Assembly (NCBI RefSeq): GCF_029338395.1
Contig: NZ_CP119809.1
Location: 1,116,001-1,180,000, forward strand
Length of the DNA: 64,000 nt
Reading direction: 5' to 3'
Origin: Halorussus caseinilyticus
GTDB lineage: Archaea; Halobacteriota; Halobacteria; Halobacteriales; Haladaptataceae
This document shows positions 16,814 to 25,758 of this stretch, piece by piece. Under the pieces are notes generated by a model. The model did not search any database and was not told the origin of the DNA. It worked only from the letters and a program-made list of their open reading frames with translations. The translations under genes were made by a program, and so were the position numbers. Positions within the stretch are counted from its first letter, which is position 1, and the number at the start of each line of letters is the position of its first letter.

Positions 16814-18295
16814 ATGACGGGGGAGGAACCGACGGACCACGGCTCGGCCCCGACCGAGGGACTGGTCGTCGTCTCGAACCGGGAACCGTACAGCCACTCC
16901 TACGACGGCGACGAAATCGTGGTCGACCGACCGGTCGGCGGCCTGACCGCCGGACTCGACCCGGTGATGCAACGCGCGGCCGGAACGTGGGTCGCGTGGG
17001 GCGACGGCGAGGCCGACCGCGAAGTCGTGGACGACGAGGACAGGGTTCGGGTGCCTCCCGAGGACCCAGCCTACACACTCAAGCGCATCTGGCTCGACGA
17101 CGACGAGATAGACGAGTACTACTACGGCTACAGCAATCAGGTCCTGTGGCCGCTCTGCCACAGCGACCGGGGGAAGATTACCTACGAACCGCGCTTTTGG
17201 GAGCGCTACCGCGAGGTCAACCGGCGGTTCGCCGAGGCCGCCGTCAACGAGGTCGAACCGGGGTCGCTGATTTGGTTTCAGGATTACCACTTCGGACTCG
17301 CGCCGAAGATGGTTCGCCAAGAACTCGGCGACGACGCGATGCTGGCGCACTTCTGGCACATCCCGTGGCCGACGTGGGACGACTTCCGGGTCTGTCCCCA
17401 GAGCGAGCAGTTGCTGGAGGGCCTGCTGGCGAACGACCTGCTGGGCTTCCACGTCGGGCGGTTCTGCGCGCAGTTCCTCGAAGGCGTCCAAGCCTGCTTC
17501 GGCGACGCGGTGGTGGACTGGGACTCGGGCGTGGTCTACCACGACGGGTCGCCGACGCTCGTCAAACCGTTTCCGATGGGCGTGGACGCCGAGCGCATCG
17601 CGCGACTCGCCGGGAGCGACGAGGCCGACCGGTTCTGGCGGGACTTCTGTGAGGAGCAGGGCATCGCCGACGACGCCGTCGTCGCGGTCGGTGTGGACCG
17701 CCTCGACTACACGAAGGGAATTCCCGAGCGCGTTCGGGCCATCGAGTACTTCCTCGACGAGCATCCCGAGTACCGCGGGGAGTTCGTCTACGTCCAGAAG
17801 GCCAGCGAGAGTCGGAGCGAGATTCCGGCGTATCAGGAACTCCAGCGAGAAGTTTCCGAGACCGTCGAGCGCGTCAACGACCGCTTCGGAACCGACGATT
17901 GGCGACCCGTGGTCTCCATCACGGAGAGACTCTCGGTGCGGGCGCTGTACGGTCTCTATCGGTACGCGGACCTCGCACTGGTCAGTTCCGTCCGGGACGG
18001 AATGAACCTCGTCGCCGAGGAGTACGTCGCGGCGCAGTTGGACGACGCGGGCGCGCTAGTTCTCTCGGACTTCGCCGGGGTGGACGAGACGCTGGGCGAC
18101 TACGCCTACACTATCAACCCCTACGCGACCGAGAAGTTTGCCGACACTATCTACCGCACCATCACTGACTCGCCCGACGAGCGCCGCAGGCGGATGCGCC
18201 AGATGCGCCAACTCGTGACCGCCTACGACTTGGACGCGTGGATGGACGACATCTTCGAGACCGTGGCCAGTCTTCGGGACGAGAGCGCCGAGTGA
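16814..18295 (+). CDS. otsA: Trehalose-6-phosphate synthase (GT20)
   Basis: The product is 493 residues with the GT20 landmarks in order: LVVVSNREPYSHSYDGDEI, VGGLTAGLDPVMQRAAGTWVAWGDG (in part), VWFQDYHF-like IWFQDYHFGLAPKMVRQ, HFWHIPWPTWDDFR, FPMGVDAERIA, VGVDRLDYTKGIPERVRAIEYF and the C-terminal VRDGMNLVAEEYVAAQ. It joins UDP- or GDP-glucose to glucose-6-phosphate, giving trehalose-6-phosphate for the osmolyte trehalose. No phosphatase (otsB) is fused or adjacent in this window. An alpha-glucosidase gene at the far end could act on related sugars, though the two are not linked. Confidence 0.92.
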   Translation: MTGEEPTDHGSAPTEGLVVVSNREPYSHSYDGDEIVVDRPVGGLTAGLDPVMQRAAGTWVAWGDGEADREVVDDEDRVRVPPEDPAYTLKRIWLDDDEIDEYYYGYSNQVLWPLCHSDRGKITYEPRFWERYREVNRRFAEAAVNEVEPGSLIWFQDYHFGLAPKMVRQELGDDAMLAHFWHIPWPTWDDFRVCPQSEQLLEGLLANDLLGFHVGRFCAQFLEGVQACFGDAVVDWDSGVVYHDGSPTLVKPFPMGVDAERIARLAGSDEADRFWRDFCEEQGIADDAVVAVGVDRLDYTKGIPERVRAIEYFLDEHPEYRGEFVYVQKASESRSEIPAYQELQREVSETVERVNDRFGTDDWRPVVSITERLSVRALYGLYRYADLALVSSVRDGMNLVAEEYVAAQLDDAGALVLSDFAGVDETLGDYAYTINPYATEKFADTIYRTITDSPDERRRRMRQMRQLVTAYDLDAWMDDIFETVASLRDESAE

Positions 18296-18401
18296 GACGG
18301 ACTCGACCGGTCGATTTTCCCGGCGAGTCGATTCGACGGAACTCCGAGAAGTTTGTGAGTAGCTAACAGGTAACACGTCGATACCGGAGTCGGTGGGGAC
18401 G

Positions 18402-18938
18402 ATGACAGCACGAACGACGGAATCGCCGTCACAGCGACCGACGTGGGTCAGAACGTGGGGCGGCGGCGTCGCGGGACTCGTGGCCGGGGTCAGTATGGGT
18501 CTCGTCGTCCAGTTCGGCGCGGGCACGATGGCGCTCGTCGGCGCACTGTACGGACAACCGACGCTCCTCGCGGGGTGGGTCGCGCACCTGTTCCACAGCG
18601 TGGTCTTCGCGCTCGGGGTCGTCGCGGTGGTCTCCCGGCCGCTCTTGAGCGATTACACGTCGCTCCCGGCCGAACTCGTCGGTCTCGGCGTCGGTTACGG
18701 CGCGGCGCTCGGCGTGTTCGCGGGCGGGTTCCTGTTCCCAGTCGGCTTGCGCGCGGTCGGTGCGACCGAGTTACCGGTGCCGCTCCTGCCGATTCCGGCC
18801 GTCGTCGGCGAGTTCGTGTTTCCGGTCGTCTTCGGCGTGGCGCACCTCGTCTACGGCGCGCTCCTCGGCGGCGTGTACGCCGCGGTTGCGGGCGTCGAAT
18901 CTGACCCCAGAACGGACGACACCGGAATCGGCGGATAG
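18402..18938 (+). CDS. Multi-pass membrane protein, function unknown
   Basis: The product is 178 residues with about five hydrophobic segments, including VAGLVAGVSMGLVVQFGAGTM, LLAGWVAHLFHSVVFALGVVAVV, VGLGVGYGAALGVFAGGFLF and FVFPVVFGVAHLVYGALLGGVYAAV. The repeated small-residue helices and a His in each of helices 2 and 4 (HLFHS, AHLVYG) resemble haloarchaeal proteins often mislabelled 'histidine kinase', but no kinase domain is present. ATG 18402 is preferred over GTG 18393. It may share a transcript with the YbaK gene downstream. Confidence 0.65.
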   Translation: MTARTTESPSQRPTWVRTWGGGVAGLVAGVSMGLVVQFGAGTMALVGALYGQPTLLAGWVAHLFHSVVFALGVVAVVSRPLLSDYTSLPAELVGLGVGYGAALGVFAGGFLFPVGLRAVGATELPVPLLPIPAVVGEFVFPVVFGVAHLVYGALLGGVYAAVAGVESDPRTDDTGIGG

Positions 18939-18989
18939 CTCGAACGTCTCCGAACAAGCCTCGGTTCCGACCCCCGACCTATTTGAGCC

Positions 18990-19487
18990 ATGGCGACACA
19001 ACCCACGGGCATGCACGAGCGAGCCGAGGAGTTCGCCGACCGCGCGCGCCGCGAGTACGGTTTCGAGGTCGCCGTCGAGGAGTTCCCCGAGGGGACGAAG
19101 ACCGCCGCGGACGCCGCCGAAGCCGTCGGTTGCGACGTGGCACAGATTGCGAGCAGTATCGCTATGCGGGCCGACGACCGCCTCGTCGTGGTCGTGACCA
19201 GCGGTGCGAACCGCGTCAGCGAAGCGAAACTCGCGGGGCTACTCGAACTCGCCGAGGAGGACGTGGAGATGGCCGACGCGGGCGAAATCAAGGCCGCGCT
19301 CGGGTGGTCCATCGGCGGAGTGCCGCCCTTCTGCCACGACGCCGACGTGCCGGTGTATCTGGACCGGACGCTGACCGAGTTCGAGACGGTGTGGGCCGCC
19401 GCGGGCACTCCGGAGGCGGTCTTCCCCATCGCGCCGGAGAAACTTCGGGAACTGTCGGGAGCTGAAGTCGCGGACGTGGCGGAGTGA
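18990..19487 (+). CDS. YbaK/EbsC-family aminoacyl-tRNA deacylase
   Basis: The product is 165 residues, a single YbaK domain. It contains VAQIASSIAMRADDRLVVVVTSGANRVSEAKLAGLL (quoted in part), the nucleotide-like binding pocket region, and GWSIGGVPPFCHDADVPVYLDRTL, the family's GG.PP.GH-like strand. YbaK proteins remove wrongly attached amino acids (Cys, Ala, Pro) from tRNA in trans. The exact substrate is not clear. It is the last gene before the right-arm repeat C. Confidence 0.9.
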   Translation: MATQPTGMHERAEEFADRARREYGFEVAVEEFPEGTKTAADAAEAVGCDVAQIASSIAMRADDRLVVVVTSGANRVSEAKLAGLLELAEEDVEMADAGEIKAALGWSIGGVPPFCHDADVPVYLDRTLTEFETVWAAAGTPEAVFPIAPEKLRELSGAEVADVAE

Positions 19488-19516
19488 ACCGCCGCCGACC
19501 ACGGCGCGCGAGTTTT

Positions 19517-19685
19517 CACCCACCACCGGAAACGCGCCCGGCGACACCGACCACGGGATGCGCCGCGTCTGCGCTCGCGCTCGCGGTCCCCCGCGAGCGC
19601 AGACGCGCGCGGGGAGGAACGGGGGCGCGGTGGCGGTGGGGTTGCGGTCGGCGGTGCTGTGCAGTTCTGAGCGGCTCACGCAGGA
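19517..19685 (-). repeat. Dispersed intergenic repeat, copy C (right arm of inverted pair)
   Basis: It is the reverse complement of 15233-15414 except for one base and one 13-bp deletion. It lies between the convergent ends of the YbaK and TIM-barrel genes. With copy B it encloses the sugar kinase, otsA, a membrane protein and YbaK (15415-19516). Confidence 0.85.
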
Positions 19686-19687
19686 CC

Positions 19688-20467
19688 TCAGTCCACGTTC
19701 GCCAGCACGTCGTCCAGATACTCCTTGCTCACGCCGATGTAGCCGTAATCCAGTGTGAACACCTCCAGCGAGAGCGTCCCCGACCAGTCGTCGGGTAGCG
19801 CGCCCAGAATTCGCCGGAAGTCGAGCGTCCCCGACCCGAACGGCAGGTGTTCGTCCTGTGGCTTGCGGGTGTCGTTGAGGTGGAAGTGCGAGATTCGGTC
19901 GGCGTGCTTGCCGACGAAGCTCGACATCTCCACGGAGTTGAGACCGTCCACGCGGGCGTGGCCCGTGTCGAGGGTCATCGCGGCGTCGGTGGTCTCGAAC
20001 AGGTCGGGGAAGTTCCGCGTCGAGAAGACGCCGCGCGGGATGTTCTCGAAGCACACCTCGAAGCCGTCGGGCGTCCTCGCTTGCACCTCGCGGACCGATT
20101 CGAGGACAGTCTCGCGGAGGTCCCGGTCGTCCCACGCCGGTCGCCACGCCTTCGAGTCGGCGTGGGCGACCCCTTTCTCGGCCCCCATCTCGGTCGCCGT
20201 CTCCACCGCCGCGACGAGTTCCCGAATCGCGCCCTCGCGGACGTGTTCGTAGGTAGACCCCACGTCGAGCGCGAACGGGAGGTGAACCATCAGGTCGAGG
20301 TCCCGGTCGGCGGCCGCTTCGCGGACGGCCGCGGGGTCGAACTCCCGACGCTCGTAGTCGCCGTCCATCAGCAGTTCCACGTAGTCGAAGTCGCACTCCG
20401 CGGCGGCGTCGAAGGCCGTCTCGTGGTTCATCCCGAGTTGGGTGACGAACCCAGTAGTGGCGTCCAT
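19688..20467 (-). CDS. Sugar phosphate isomerase/epimerase-like TIM barrel protein
   Basis: The product is 259 residues of the AP-endonuclease-2/xylose-isomerase-like TIM barrel type. It opens with TQLGMNHETAFDAAAECDFDYVELLMDG. Metal-site motifs follow: MVHLPFALDVGS, GVAHADSK, CFENIPRGVF, TLDTGHARVDG and SHFHLNDTRKPQDEHLPFGSG (in part). These supply the usual His/Glu/Asp ligands. It probably isomerises or epimerises a sugar or inositol derivative; an endonuclease role is less likely. It ends three bases from repeat C. Confidence 0.85.
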   Translation of the reverse strand: MDATTGFVTQLGMNHETAFDAAAECDFDYVELLMDGDYERREFDPAAVREAAADRDLDLMVHLPFALDVGSTYEHVREGAIRELVAAVETATEMGAEKGVAHADSKAWRPAWDDRDLRETVLESVREVQARTPDGFEVCFENIPRGVFSTRNFPDLFETTDAAMTLDTGHARVDGLNSVEMSSFVGKHADRISHFHLNDTRKPQDEHLPFGSGTLDFRRILGALPDDWSGTLSLEVFTLDYGYIGVSKEYLDDVLANVD

Positions 20468-20702
20468 ACCGGCATCACGCCCGCCGAGCAGTTAGTCGTT
20501 GTCGGATAGCGGGCGGCCCGTTTCAGTCCACCCAGACCGGCGGTCGGTGGGTCGTCGCGCTTCCGGCGGTTGGTCGGCCGAGCGTCACATGCGTGTCTGC
20601 CAACCATCGTCGCCGGTGGTCTGGTCGGGACGCTCGAAACTCGCGGTCGGCGTGGCCCGTGGTTTCTTACGGACTCACGGCCAAGTCAGAGGGGGAAAAG
20701 AG

Positions 20703-21383
20703 ATGATGGGGGACGCGACAACCGCCGAGAGCGGGGATTCGACGCCCGACGGGAGCGGGGCACGACCGGCGAGAGGGAGCGAACGAGCGACCGGCGACGG
20801 TAAAAACACCGACGGAAGCGCGGCCGGAGGTATGACGCGCCGGGGGTTCGTCCGGTCGGCGGGTGCGACCGCCGCGGCGGGAACGGTCGCCGCAGTCGGT
20901 GCGGATGAGGCGGCGGCCCAGACCCAGACCTACCGCTTCGGCGGCGAAGTGGCGGCGTGGCGGGGCCGGGAACCGTCGGCCATCTCGGGGCAGTCGAACC
21001 CGACCATCGAGTTGCGGGCAGGCAACGAGTACGAATTCTGGTTCGAGAACATCGACGGCGCGCCCCACAACATCACGATACAGGACGCCGACAGCAACGC
21101 CATCGCCCAGAGCGAACTCGTCTCCAGTCAGGGCGCGACCGCCTCGGTGACGTTCACCGCGACCCCGCAGATGACCCAGTACATCTGTACGATTCACCCG
21201 ACGACGATGGTCGCGGACCTCGAAGTCACCGGCGAAGTCGAGGGCGGCGGCGGTCTCGGCGTCCCGTTCGGGGCGCTCGTCCTCGTCGCCGGACTCGCGC
21301 TCGCGTTCGTCTCGCCGATTCTGTTCGCGCTGTTTCTCTTCTCGCGGCGGGGCGGGAGCGGCGGAGAAACGACCGCCGGATAA
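20703..21383 (+). CDS. Tat-exported cupredoxin (halocyanin/plastocyanin-like), membrane anchored
   Basis: From ATG 20703 the product is 226 residues: a low-complexity acidic leader, then MTRRGFVRSAGATAAAGTVA, a twin-arginine signal. ATG 20832, directly at that signal, is an equally good start. The cupredoxin domain has FWFENIDGAPHNITIQ (first copper His) and MTQYICTIHPTTMVADLEV (Cys, His and Met of the type 1 copper site), so copper binding is expected. A C-terminal helix (VPFGALVLVAGLALAFVSPILFALFLF, in part) anchors it. Role: an electron carrier on the outer face of the membrane. Confidence 0.85.
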   Translation: MMGDATTAESGDSTPDGSGARPARGSERATGDGKNTDGSAAGGMTRRGFVRSAGATAAAGTVAAVGADEAAAQTQTYRFGGEVAAWRGREPSAISGQSNPTIELRAGNEYEFWFENIDGAPHNITIQDADSNAIAQSELVSSQGATASVTFTATPQMTQYICTIHPTTMVADLEVTGEVEGGGGLGVPFGALVLVAGLALAFVSPILFALFLFSRRGGSGGETTAG

Positions 21384-21462
21384 GCGCCAACGAGCGATTT
21401 CCGGATTTCAATCGGTTGTGACCGCGGCGGGCGTTATTTGGCTCGGGGACGCACTCTGAGCC

Positions 21463-24141
21463 ATGAGACTCACCGCACTCGCGTTCGTCGTGGCGACGGT
21501 CGTCGCGGCGGGCGCGACTCCCGCGGTCCCTGCGCTCGCCCAAGACGAAGGAACGGTCGTCGGCCGACCCAATCTGGAACTCTCGGCGACCGAAAACCGA
21601 TTCGGGCCGGGCGAGCGGGCGATATTCGAGGTGTTCGTCTCGAACAACGGCGACATCGACCGCGGCGGTCCCTCGGAACTCGAAGAGCGGGTCACGACCG
21701 CCCGGAACGTCAGACTCGAAATTCAAGACGACCGCCTGCCCCCGGCACTCGCGGAGGGGTTGCAGGTCGAGACCAGCGAGATATTCGCCGGGTCGGTCCC
21801 CGAGGGTGCCTCCGGGCCGTTCGCGTTCAACGTCGAAATCTCGGAGTCGGTCGCTCCGGGGACTTACGAGATTCCGGTCGAAGTCACCTACGACTACACC
21901 AACTTCGTGCGCTACGGCCCGAATCAGGCCCCCGAGTACGGCGACAGTCAGCGAACCCAGACCGCCTACTTCACCGTCGTCGTCGAGGACCGCCCGCAGT
22001 TCGACATCCGGACGCAGAACCTCACGCGCGTCCCTGCCGGTGACACCGCGACCTACCGAATCAACGTCACCAACTCCGGAACGTCGCCCGCGACCGACGC
22101 GCGCGTCCAGTTGTCGGTCGCCAACACCTCAATCTTCTTCGGCGGACCGGACAACCCCCAACAGCGGACCAGCGTCTTCTTCCGGAGTGTCGCGCCCGGC
22201 GAGACCAAGACGTTCACCGTCACGGTCGGCGCGGACCGCAACACTGCGCCGGGGACGTACCTCGCCGACGCGTTCGTCTCGTACACGAACGCCAACGGCG
22301 TCCAAGAGCGTTCGAAGCCCCTGACGTTCGGCGTGTCGGTCGGCGGCGAACAGACGTTCGCGGTCAGAGACGTTCACAGCACTCTCAGGGTCGGCGACAC
22401 CGGAGTCGTCAGCGGGCGACTGGTCAACACCGGCACGAGCAACGTCACGGAGGCAGTCGTCGTGACGACCGGTGAGAATCAGAACTTGCAGGCCCGCGAG
22501 ACCGAGTACGTGGTCGGGGACCTCGCGTCCGGCGAGTCGGCCAACTTCTCGTTCCGGGTGGACACCGCGAACGGGACCGAACCCGGACCTCGCCGGACCA
22601 CCGTCCGGGTCCAGTACCGGAACGCCGACGGCGACCAGCGAACCAGCGAACCGATAGACATCCAAGTCGCCGTCGCCAGCGAACAGACCTTCGAGGTGGG
22701 TGCGACCGCCACCGGTCTGATAGCCGGGGACCGCGGGACGGTTTCCGGCGTCGTGACCAACACCGCGGAGACCAACGTCTCGGACGCCGTGGTCGTCCTC
22801 CAGACGGAGGGGTCGGGTCTCCGACCCTTGGAGCGCGAGTACGCGCTCGGGGACCTCGCGTCCGGCGAGTCGGCCACCTTCGACTTCGAGGTGGCCGTGC
22901 CCAACGAGTCGAATCCGGGCGTCCGACCGGTGTCGTTCCGGGTCCGGTACCGCAACCCTGAGAACGAGATTCTGTACTCCGACTCGTTCGACGTGGCGGT
23001 GTCGGTGGCGGGCGAGCGAACGTTCGCCGTCCGGAACGTGGCCGCCGACTTGCAGGTGGGCGACTCGGGCACGGTGTCGGGGTCGGTCGTCAACACGGCC
23101 GACGTTCCGGTCTCGAACGCCGTGGTCGTCTTCGGCGGGACCCCGAACCTCGTCCCGCGGGAACGGGAGGTGGCGGTCGGGGACCTCGAACCGGGCGAAG
23201 CGGCCCGGTTCGAGTTCACCGTGGACGTGCCCAACACCTCCGACCCCGGCCCTCGGCAGGTGTCGCTTCTCGTGCGCTATCGCAACCGGAACGGCGACTT
23301 GCAGGTCAGCGACGGGTTGGACGCGCAGGTCGAAGTCGGCGACGAACAGACGTTCGGGGTCGAGAACGTCGATAGCACGCTCCGGGTCGGCGAGACCGGC
23401 GACGTGACGGGGCAGGTAGTCAACACGGGCGAGCGTCCCGTCTCGAACGCGGTGGTGGTGATGCAGACGAACAACCCGAACCTCGACGCCCGCGAAACCG
23501 AGTACGCGCTGGGTCGCCTCGCGCCCGGCGAGTCGGCCCCCTTCGAGTTCACCGTGGACGTGAACGGCGACGCCGAACCGGGTCCCCGGCAGGTGTCGTT
23601 CCGCGTGCGCTACCGCAACCAGAACGACGACCTGCGACTGAGCGACACGATGGATGCCCGCGTCGAGGTGGCCGAGGAGCGAGACGAATTCCGGGTCGAA
23701 GCGGTCAACGCGACGGTCCCCTCCGGGTCGTCGGAGGTAGTCGAGTTCCGGGTCACGAACACTGCGAACCAGACGCTCCGGGACGTGGAGGCCAAACTGT
23801 TCGCCAGCGACCCCCTGTCGAGCGACAACGACGAGGCGTTCGTCGCGCGACTCGACGCGGGCGAGTCCGCGACGATGGAGTTTCGGGTCGCCGCCGCGGG
23901 CGGCGCGATTCCGAAGGTCTACCCGGTCTCGGTCGATTTCACCTACGAGAACGAACGGGGCGACACCGTTCTCTCGGACACCTACCGGGTCCCGGTCGAG
24001 GTGAGCGAGCGCCAGCGCCGGGGTCTGCCGCTTCCGACCGGCGCGGTGTCGCCCGTGCTGGTCGCCCTCGGCGCGTTGCTGGTGGCCGTCACCGTCCTCG
24101 TCTGGTGGAAACACGACGCCATCGCCCGACTCCTCCCCTGA
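21463..24141 (+). CDS. Large surface protein built of CARDB/COG1361-like repeats
   Basis: The product is 892 residues. A Sec signal (LTALAFVVATVVAAGATPAVPALA) is followed by two N-terminal beta domains. Then come four strongly alike repeats of about 110 residues, each starting EQTF or ERTF and containing 'LRVGDTGxVSGxVVNTG' and 'ALGDLxSGESAxFxFxVDV' elements. A divergent fifth repeat and one C-terminal helix (VSPVLVALGALLVAVTVLVWW) with a basic stop sequence complete it. The fold is expected to be Ig-like, as in adhesion modules. It is probably an envelope stalk or adhesin, or an accessory of an exporter. A TATA-like GTTATTT 24 bases before ATG 21463 suggests a leaderless transcript. Confidence 0.85.
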   Translation: MRLTALAFVVATVVAAGATPAVPALAQDEGTVVGRPNLELSATENRFGPGERAIFEVFVSNNGDIDRGGPSELEERVTTARNVRLEIQDDRLPPALAEGLQVETSEIFAGSVPEGASGPFAFNVEISESVAPGTYEIPVEVTYDYTNFVRYGPNQAPEYGDSQRTQTAYFTVVVEDRPQFDIRTQNLTRVPAGDTATYRINVTNSGTSPATDARVQLSVANTSIFFGGPDNPQQRTSVFFRSVAPGETKTFTVTVGADRNTAPGTYLADAFVSYTNANGVQERSKPLTFGVSVGGEQTFAVRDVHSTLRVGDTGVVSGRLVNTGTSNVTEAVVVTTGENQNLQARETEYVVGDLASGESANFSFRVDTANGTEPGPRRTTVRVQYRNADGDQRTSEPIDIQVAVASEQTFEVGATATGLIAGDRGTVSGVVTNTAETNVSDAVVVLQTEGSGLRPLEREYALGDLASGESATFDFEVAVPNESNPGVRPVSFRVRYRNPENEILYSDSFDVAVSVAGERTFAVRNVAADLQVGDSGTVSGSVVNTADVPVSNAVVVFGGTPNLVPREREVAVGDLEPGEAARFEFTVDVPNTSDPGPRQVSLLVRYRNRNGDLQVSDGLDAQVEVGDEQTFGVENVDSTLRVGETGDVTGQVVNTGERPVSNAVVVMQTNNPNLDARETEYALGRLAPGESAPFEFTVDVNGDAEPGPRQVSFRVRYRNQNDDLRLSDTMDARVEVAEERDEFRVEAVNATVPSGSSEVVEFRVTNTANQTLRDVEAKLFASDPLSSDNDEAFVARLDAGESATMEFRVAAAGGAIPKVYPVSVDFTYENERGDTVLSDTYRVPVEVSERQRRGLPLPTGAVSPVLVALGALLVAVTVLVWWKHDAIARLLP

Positions 24142-24146
24142 GTCGA

Positions 24147-24177
24147 GGGTCGGCGGCGAGGGACTCGCCGCCGACCC
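24147..24177 (+). terminator. GC hairpin after the surface-protein gene
   Basis: GGGTCGGCGGCG (24147-24158) pairs perfectly with CGCCGCCGACCC (24166-24177), loop 7 nt, starting five bases after the stop codon. A T-rich stretch (CTTTTTTCTTTG) follows about 40 bases later. Confidence 0.55.
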
Positions 24178-24249
24178 GGACGCGACGGGAGATAATTATA
24201 GCTATCTCTAAGACTCTTTTTTCTTTGTTTAAGAATTAATTTGGTTGCT

Positions 24250-24465
24250 CTAGGAATTGTGTACGACGGCCTTCGAGACGGTCGATTGGGAGTAGTCCAC
24301 GGCGTCGGCGAGTTCCGTAATGGAAAACGTGCCGGTGTGGTAACGGGATAAAAACGAGAGTACCTCGTGGACTGCCCGACTCTTGAAGATATTCGCGTCT
24401 TGAGCGGGTATATCGAGGCTTATTTTCGCTCTACTAACCGAGTCTGTATTCGCTTTACCCCCCAT
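24250..24465 (-). pseudogene. N-terminal fragment of an HTH-nucleotidyltransferase protein
   Basis: The 71-78 residue product reads ISLDIPAQDANIFKSRAVHE, then VLSFLSRYHTGTFSITELAD and a recognition helix YSQSTVSKAVV, then stops. Intact haloarchaeal homologues begin the same way but go on for about 200 more residues into a MNT-type nucleotidyltransferase domain, which is missing here. The sequence diverges right after SKAV and ends in HNS, consistent with a truncation. ATG 24465 and TTG 24486 are both possible starts. A surviving small DNA-binding protein is possible. The surrounding DNA is AT-rich. Confidence 0.55.
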
Positions 24466-24690
24466 AGTAAAGGTTCTCTTCTGCAAGATACTTAAAGTTT
24501 ATATGTATTTAGCACACCACTTATATACGAGTCCGGGAGTACGCACCCCGAAGAGACCTGCACGTTTCCGTCACGCACCGCCAAAATCGGTCACGAACCT
24601 TCGCCTTCGAGTGAACGTCGGCGACTCCGAACACTGCCCTAACCGCCCCCGCGAACTTTCTTGTCGGCCCGCGTCGATAGCGGGGACGGG
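24466..24690. other. AT-rich intergenic promoter region
   Basis: It contains TTATATGTATTTAGC and ACTTATATACGAG (about 24498-24535), TATA-like on either strand, between the truncated HTH gene (leftward) and the BGTF paralogue (rightward, start 160 bases away). No gene is supported. Confidence 0.4.
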
Positions 24691-25758
24691 ATGGGGGACT
24701 CGAACCGACGCCGAGCGCGGTCGGTACTCGCGGTCGGACTCGCGCTTCTCGTAGCGGTTTCGCTGTCGGCGACGGCACTCACGTACCCCGTCGGCGACCC
24801 GGCGGGCGGGTCCGAAACGGACCCGCCCGTTCGGGTCTCGTCGGCCCCACACCTCCCTGCGCCCCGCCAGCAGACCACCACCGAGTCGGGACCAGCGTTC
24901 GACGCGACCGTTTTCAAGGACATCGCGGGACAGGTCGCCACCGAGGACGGCGTAGTGCCCGTCCGAGGGACCGCCACCGGCACCGACAGCGTGTTGGTCG
25001 TGCTGTTCGACCGGCGAGGGCGAGTCGTCACGGAACTCCTCTCGGTCAACGACAGCGACGTGTTCGAGGAGGAGGACCTCGAACTCGTCACCGACGACGG
25101 GACGCCGCTCGCCGAGGGTCGCGTCGTGGCGACGGTGCTGTCGCCCGGCCGTGATGGGGTCGTCGGCGACGGCGAGGTTTCGGGGGTCGCTCGCGCCGAC
25201 CTCGCGGATTTCGAAGAGGAGTTCCTTGACGCGGCAGGTCGGGGTGCCGCCGACGGGCGCGTCACGCGGACCCAACAGCAACTGGTCGAACTCTACTACG
25301 ACCAGACAATCGAGGATTCGGGGAGCGACGACCTTCTGCTGGCCGAGGAGTTCGTCTACACAGACGGTCGGACCACTATCGAGCGAGTCGTCCCCCAGTC
25401 GCAGGCGAATCGGACCGCCCGGTCGCGGGCGAATCGGACCGCGCCCGAACCGATTCGCGTCGGCGACACGATGGTCGTTGCCGGACTCACCAACCGGCGG
25501 CCGGACGACAGCACCGTCTTCGTCGAGGTTGTCGGGGGACCGAGCGCCGCGGCGTTCGACCTCGCGGCGACCCAGACGTGGGGCACCGACGGCGCGTGGT
25601 CGGTCGCCATCGAGGTGCCCGACGACGCCGAACCCGGCACGTACCGCGTCGAGGCCGAGGACGGCGACGACGCCGAGACGGTTCGTTTCGAAATCCGTCC
25701 GAGAGGCGCTAACGAAACTGCTGAGGTGGGAGTCGGAGGTGGTTGGAGACGAACGTAG
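24691..25758 (+). CDS. BGTF surface-domain protein, short paralogue of the S-layer-like glycoprotein
   Basis: The product is 355 residues. The signal segment VLAVGLALLVAVSLSATALT is followed by a low-complexity linker. A BGTF surface domain extends from TVFKDIAGQVATEDGVVPVRG to near the end. It aligns block by block with residues about 590-840 of the large protein at 26410: VLVVLFDRRGRVVTELLSVNDSDVFEEEDLEL versus VLVVMIDSRGRTVTETVSVDDNDVFEEDDIEL (both shortened here in meaning), and TMVVAGLTNRRPDDSTVFVEV versus TMVVRGVTNRRPDDNTITVEV. There is no PGF-CTERM anchor. ATG 24691 is chosen; TTG 24661 adds ten unlikely residues. It is an envelope protein. Confidence 0.8.
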   Translation: MGDSNRRRARSVLAVGLALLVAVSLSATALTYPVGDPAGGSETDPPVRVSSAPHLPAPRQQTTTESGPAFDATVFKDIAGQVATEDGVVPVRGTATGTDSVLVVLFDRRGRVVTELLSVNDSDVFEEEDLELVTDDGTPLAEGRVVATVLSPGRDGVVGDGEVSGVARADLADFEEEFLDAAGRGAADGRVTRTQQQLVELYYDQTIEDSGSDDLLLAEEFVYTDGRTTIERVVPQSQANRTARSRANRTAPEPIRVGDTMVVAGLTNRRPDDSTVFVEVVGGPSAAAFDLAATQTWGTDGAWSVAIEVPDDAEPGTYRVEAEDGDDAETVRFEIRPRGANETAEVGVGGGWRRT

